Shown piece by piece: positions 31,503 through 33,014 of a stretch of DNA of 33,014 bases. Under the pieces are notes generated by a model that did not search any database, was not told the origin of the DNA, and was given only the letters and a program-made list of their open reading frames with translations. Made by a program: the position numbers and the translations under genes. The stretch spans positions 1 through 33,014 of the forward strand of contig BJGT01000027.1 of the NCBI GenBank assembly GCA_014190675.1, in the 5' to 3' direction. Numbering within the stretch: the first letter of the stretch is position 1; each line of letters opens with the position of its first letter. This DNA comes from Comamonadaceae bacterium (GTDB lineage Bacteria; Pseudomonadota; Gammaproteobacteria; Burkholderiales; Burkholderiaceae_C).

Positions 31503-32489
31503 ATGCGCCAAAAACATCATCGCTTCTCCAAACTCTGCCTGCAATCTCTTGTTGCAGGCGCGCTCACTTTGGCCTCATGCCTGGCGACAGCCCAGGGCTG
31601 GCCCAGCAAGCCTGTCAGGGTGGTCGTCCCTTTTCCACCCGGCGGCGCATCAGACATGCTGGCCCGCACGGTGGCTCAAAAAATGAGTGAGCAGTTGGGC
31701 CAAACTTTTGTCATTGAGAACAAGCCTGGCGCGGCCAGCACCATCGGCATTGCCGAGGCAGCCAAAACACCGGCCGACGGCTACACCCTGCTGCTGGCCG
31801 CAGCACCCTATGTGATCACCCAGTACGTGTACCCGAAACTGAGCTACGACGTGCGCAAGGATTTTGTGCCCCTGGGTCTGCTGCAGACCACACCCACTCT
31901 GCTGGTCGTCAACCCGGCGCTGGGTATCAATACGCTAAATGACTTTCTGAAGCTGGCCAAGTCGAAGCCTGGCCAGATTTCCTACGCGACCCCCGGCGGT
32001 GGCAGTCTGCCGCACCTGATTGGCGAATTGTTCAAGCAGCAGGCCGGCATTGATCTGCTGCATGTGCCCTACAAGGGCGGCGGGCCGGCGCTGGCTGACC
32101 TGCTGGCCGGGCATGTCAACAGTTCATTTCTGTCGCCGATTGAGGTCAATGCGCACCTCAAGAGCGGGAAGTTGATTGCCATTGGTGCGAGCTCTCTCAA
32201 GCGCACGCCTGCCCTGGCCGCGCTACCAACCCTGGCAGAAGCCGGCGTGGCAGATTTTGAAGCGCTGGCCTGGTTCGGCTTTGTCACGCGCCAAGGCACG
32301 CCGCCCGATGTCTTAGCGAAATTGTCAGAGCATTTGCAGCGAGCCCTCAAAAGCCCGGAGATCCGCGACAAGGTCGCGCAAAGCGGCGATGTTCCCGCGG
32401 GCACCGTGCAAGAGTTCGCCGACCTGCTGGGCCGCGAGCATGTGCGCTGGGAGAGCACCGTCAAGACCGCCAACATCAAGCCAGAGTAA
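31503..32489 (+). CDS. Bug/TctC-family tripartite tricarboxylate transporter substrate-binding protein
   Basis: A 328-residue periplasmic binding protein with a Sec signal peptide (cleavage likely near CLATAQ-GW) followed by WPSKPVRVVVPFPPGGASDM, the hallmark start of Bug/TctC proteins. FVIENKPGAASTIGIAEAA, DGYTLLLA, LPHLIGELFKQQAG and VPYKGGGPALADLLAGHV (split) are further family blocks. No tctA or tctB permease gene is in the window, as is typical of the many orphan Bug proteins in Burkholderiales. It is preceded by AAGAGA eight bases before the ATG. It is followed after seven bases by the sulfatase, so both are likely co-transcribed. A sulfated or carboxylated ligand is possible, but this is inference. 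Confidence 0.92.
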   Translation: MRQKHHRFSKLCLQSLVAGALTLASCLATAQGWPSKPVRVVVPFPPGGASDMLARTVAQKMSEQLGQTFVIENKPGAASTIGIAEAAKTPADGYTLLLAAAPYVITQYVYPKLSYDVRKDFVPLGLLQTTPTLLVVNPALGINTLNDFLKLAKSKPGQISYATPGGGSLPHLIGELFKQQAGIDLLHVPYKGGGPALADLLAGHVNSSFLSPIEVNAHLKSGKLIAIGASSLKRTPALAALPTLAEAGVADFEALAWFGFVTRQGTPPDVLAKLSEHLQRALKSPEIRDKVAQSGDVPAGTVQEFADLLGREHVRWESTVKTANIKPE

Positions 32490-32496
32490 GCGCACC

Positions 32497-33014
32497 ATGC
32501 CTGCCACGCGCCCCAATATTCTGTGGTACTGCGCAGACCAGCAACGCTGGGACACCATCCACGCGCTGGGCAATGCCCATATTCGCACCGACGCGCTCGA
32601 TGCCCTGGCGGCCTCGGGTGTGGCCTTCAATCGGGCCTATACCCAAAGCCCGATCTGCACGCCCGCCCGGGCGAGCTTCCTGACGGGTCGATACCCGGCT
32701 TCCCACCATGTCTACCGCAATGGCAACGCCTACTTTCCGGCGCACGAAAAACTGGTGACCAAGCGACTGGCCGAAGCTGGCTACGACTGCGCCCTGGTGG
32801 GCAAACTGCACCTGGCAGCGGCCAAGCACTACGAGGTCCGCACCGATGACGGCTACCGGGTTTTCCACTGGAGCCACCACCCGACGCCCGACCAGGCTTT
32901 CGGCCACGACTATGAAAACTGGCTCAAACACGAAAAGAAAGTCGACCCGGTTGAGCTTTATGCCAAGGTCAACTACTTTTGCGGGCCGGGGGTAGCCAGC
33001 GAATACCACCAGAC
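32497..33014 (+). CDS. Sulfatase family hydrolase, N-terminal part (cut by window end)
   Basis: The first 172 codons of an alkaline-phosphatase-superfamily sulfatase. The N-terminal strand RPNILWYCADQQRWD gives the metal-binding Asp14 (followed by Gln, as in choline-sulfatase or phosphonate-monoester-hydrolase-like members). SPICTPARASFLTGR contains the C-x-P-x-R formylglycine site with Cys54, and GKLHL supplies the active-site Lys and His. Activity therefore needs a formylglycine-generating enzyme encoded elsewhere. There is no signal peptide, which suggests a cytosolic enzyme acting after uptake by the preceding Bug protein's system. The gene runs off the window at 33014. The exact substrate class cannot be decided from this part. 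Confidence 0.93.
   Translation, partial: MPATRPNILWYCADQQRWDTIHALGNAHIRTDALDALAASGVAFNRAYTQSPICTPARASFLTGRYPASHHVYRNGNAYFPAHEKLVTKRLAEAGYDCALVGKLHLAAAKHYEVRTDDGYRVFHWSHHPTPDQAFGHDYENWLKHEKKVDPVELYAKVNYFCGPGVASEYHQ

Noticed and set aside
1-33014. CRISPR arrays, tRNA or rRNA genes, integrases or transposases
   Set aside because: No regularly spaced repeats of CRISPR length, no cloverleaf or rRNA sequence, and no recombinase motifs were found on either strand.

Overview
The window looks like a chromosome segment from a high-GC betaproteobacterium, most likely Burkholderiales/Comamonadaceae. This is inferred from the GC-rich codon use, a Bug/TctC-type orphan periplasmic binding protein, DctPQM TRAP genes and the close packing of genes. 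No rRNA, tRNA, CRISPR array or insertion sequence was recognised.

Layout. (1) Positions 1-6035 are mostly housekeeping: the start of formate-tetrahydrofolate ligase (fhs, cut by the window edge), a YdcF/ElyC-like membrane protein, a CNNM/CorC-type CBS protein, apaH, an RhlE-type DEAD-box helicase and dCTP deaminase. (2) Positions 6131-19088 form a purine uptake and breakdown locus. On the minus strand lies a BMP-type nucleoside ABC importer (ATPase, two permeases, lipoprotein), then an intrinsic terminator, then a tight GST - Rieske oxygenase - adenine deaminase - guanine deaminase operon. Divergent to it is xdhAB (xanthine dehydrogenase) without xdhC next to it. Import would supply purines, the two deaminases would give hypoxanthine and xanthine, and XdhAB would oxidise these to urate. 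The Rieske oxygenase and GST have no assigned step. They recall the NdmC/NdmE pair of caffeine N-demethylation and the HpxD hypoxanthine oxygenase of Klebsiella, and are the best candidate here for an undescribed activity.

(3) Positions 19089-24930 are an accessory patch. It holds an RHH-VapC pair, a ParE-like toxin with a TIGR02574-type antitoxin, an AbrB-VapC pair, an AAA ATPase with a DUF4143/PD-(D/E)XK-like C-terminus, a glycerate-2-kinase gene, and several gene relics (a VapC N-terminus, an HEXXH metalloprotease piece, an unknown C-terminus). The ATPase promoter carries three motifs spaced exactly 22 bp apart. The ParE-like toxin has an apparent one-base frameshift at its natural start.

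(4) Positions 24931-31352 are one minus-strand sugar-acid-type operon: FadR/GntR regulator, dctP, dctQ, dctM, a GarD/UxaA-family dehydratase and an Ldh-family dehydrogenase. Divergent from the regulator is a Bug/TctC binding protein followed by a sulfatase (cut by the window end). A FadR-type palindrome lies in the spacer of a near-consensus promoter for that pair, so the regulator probably controls both directions.
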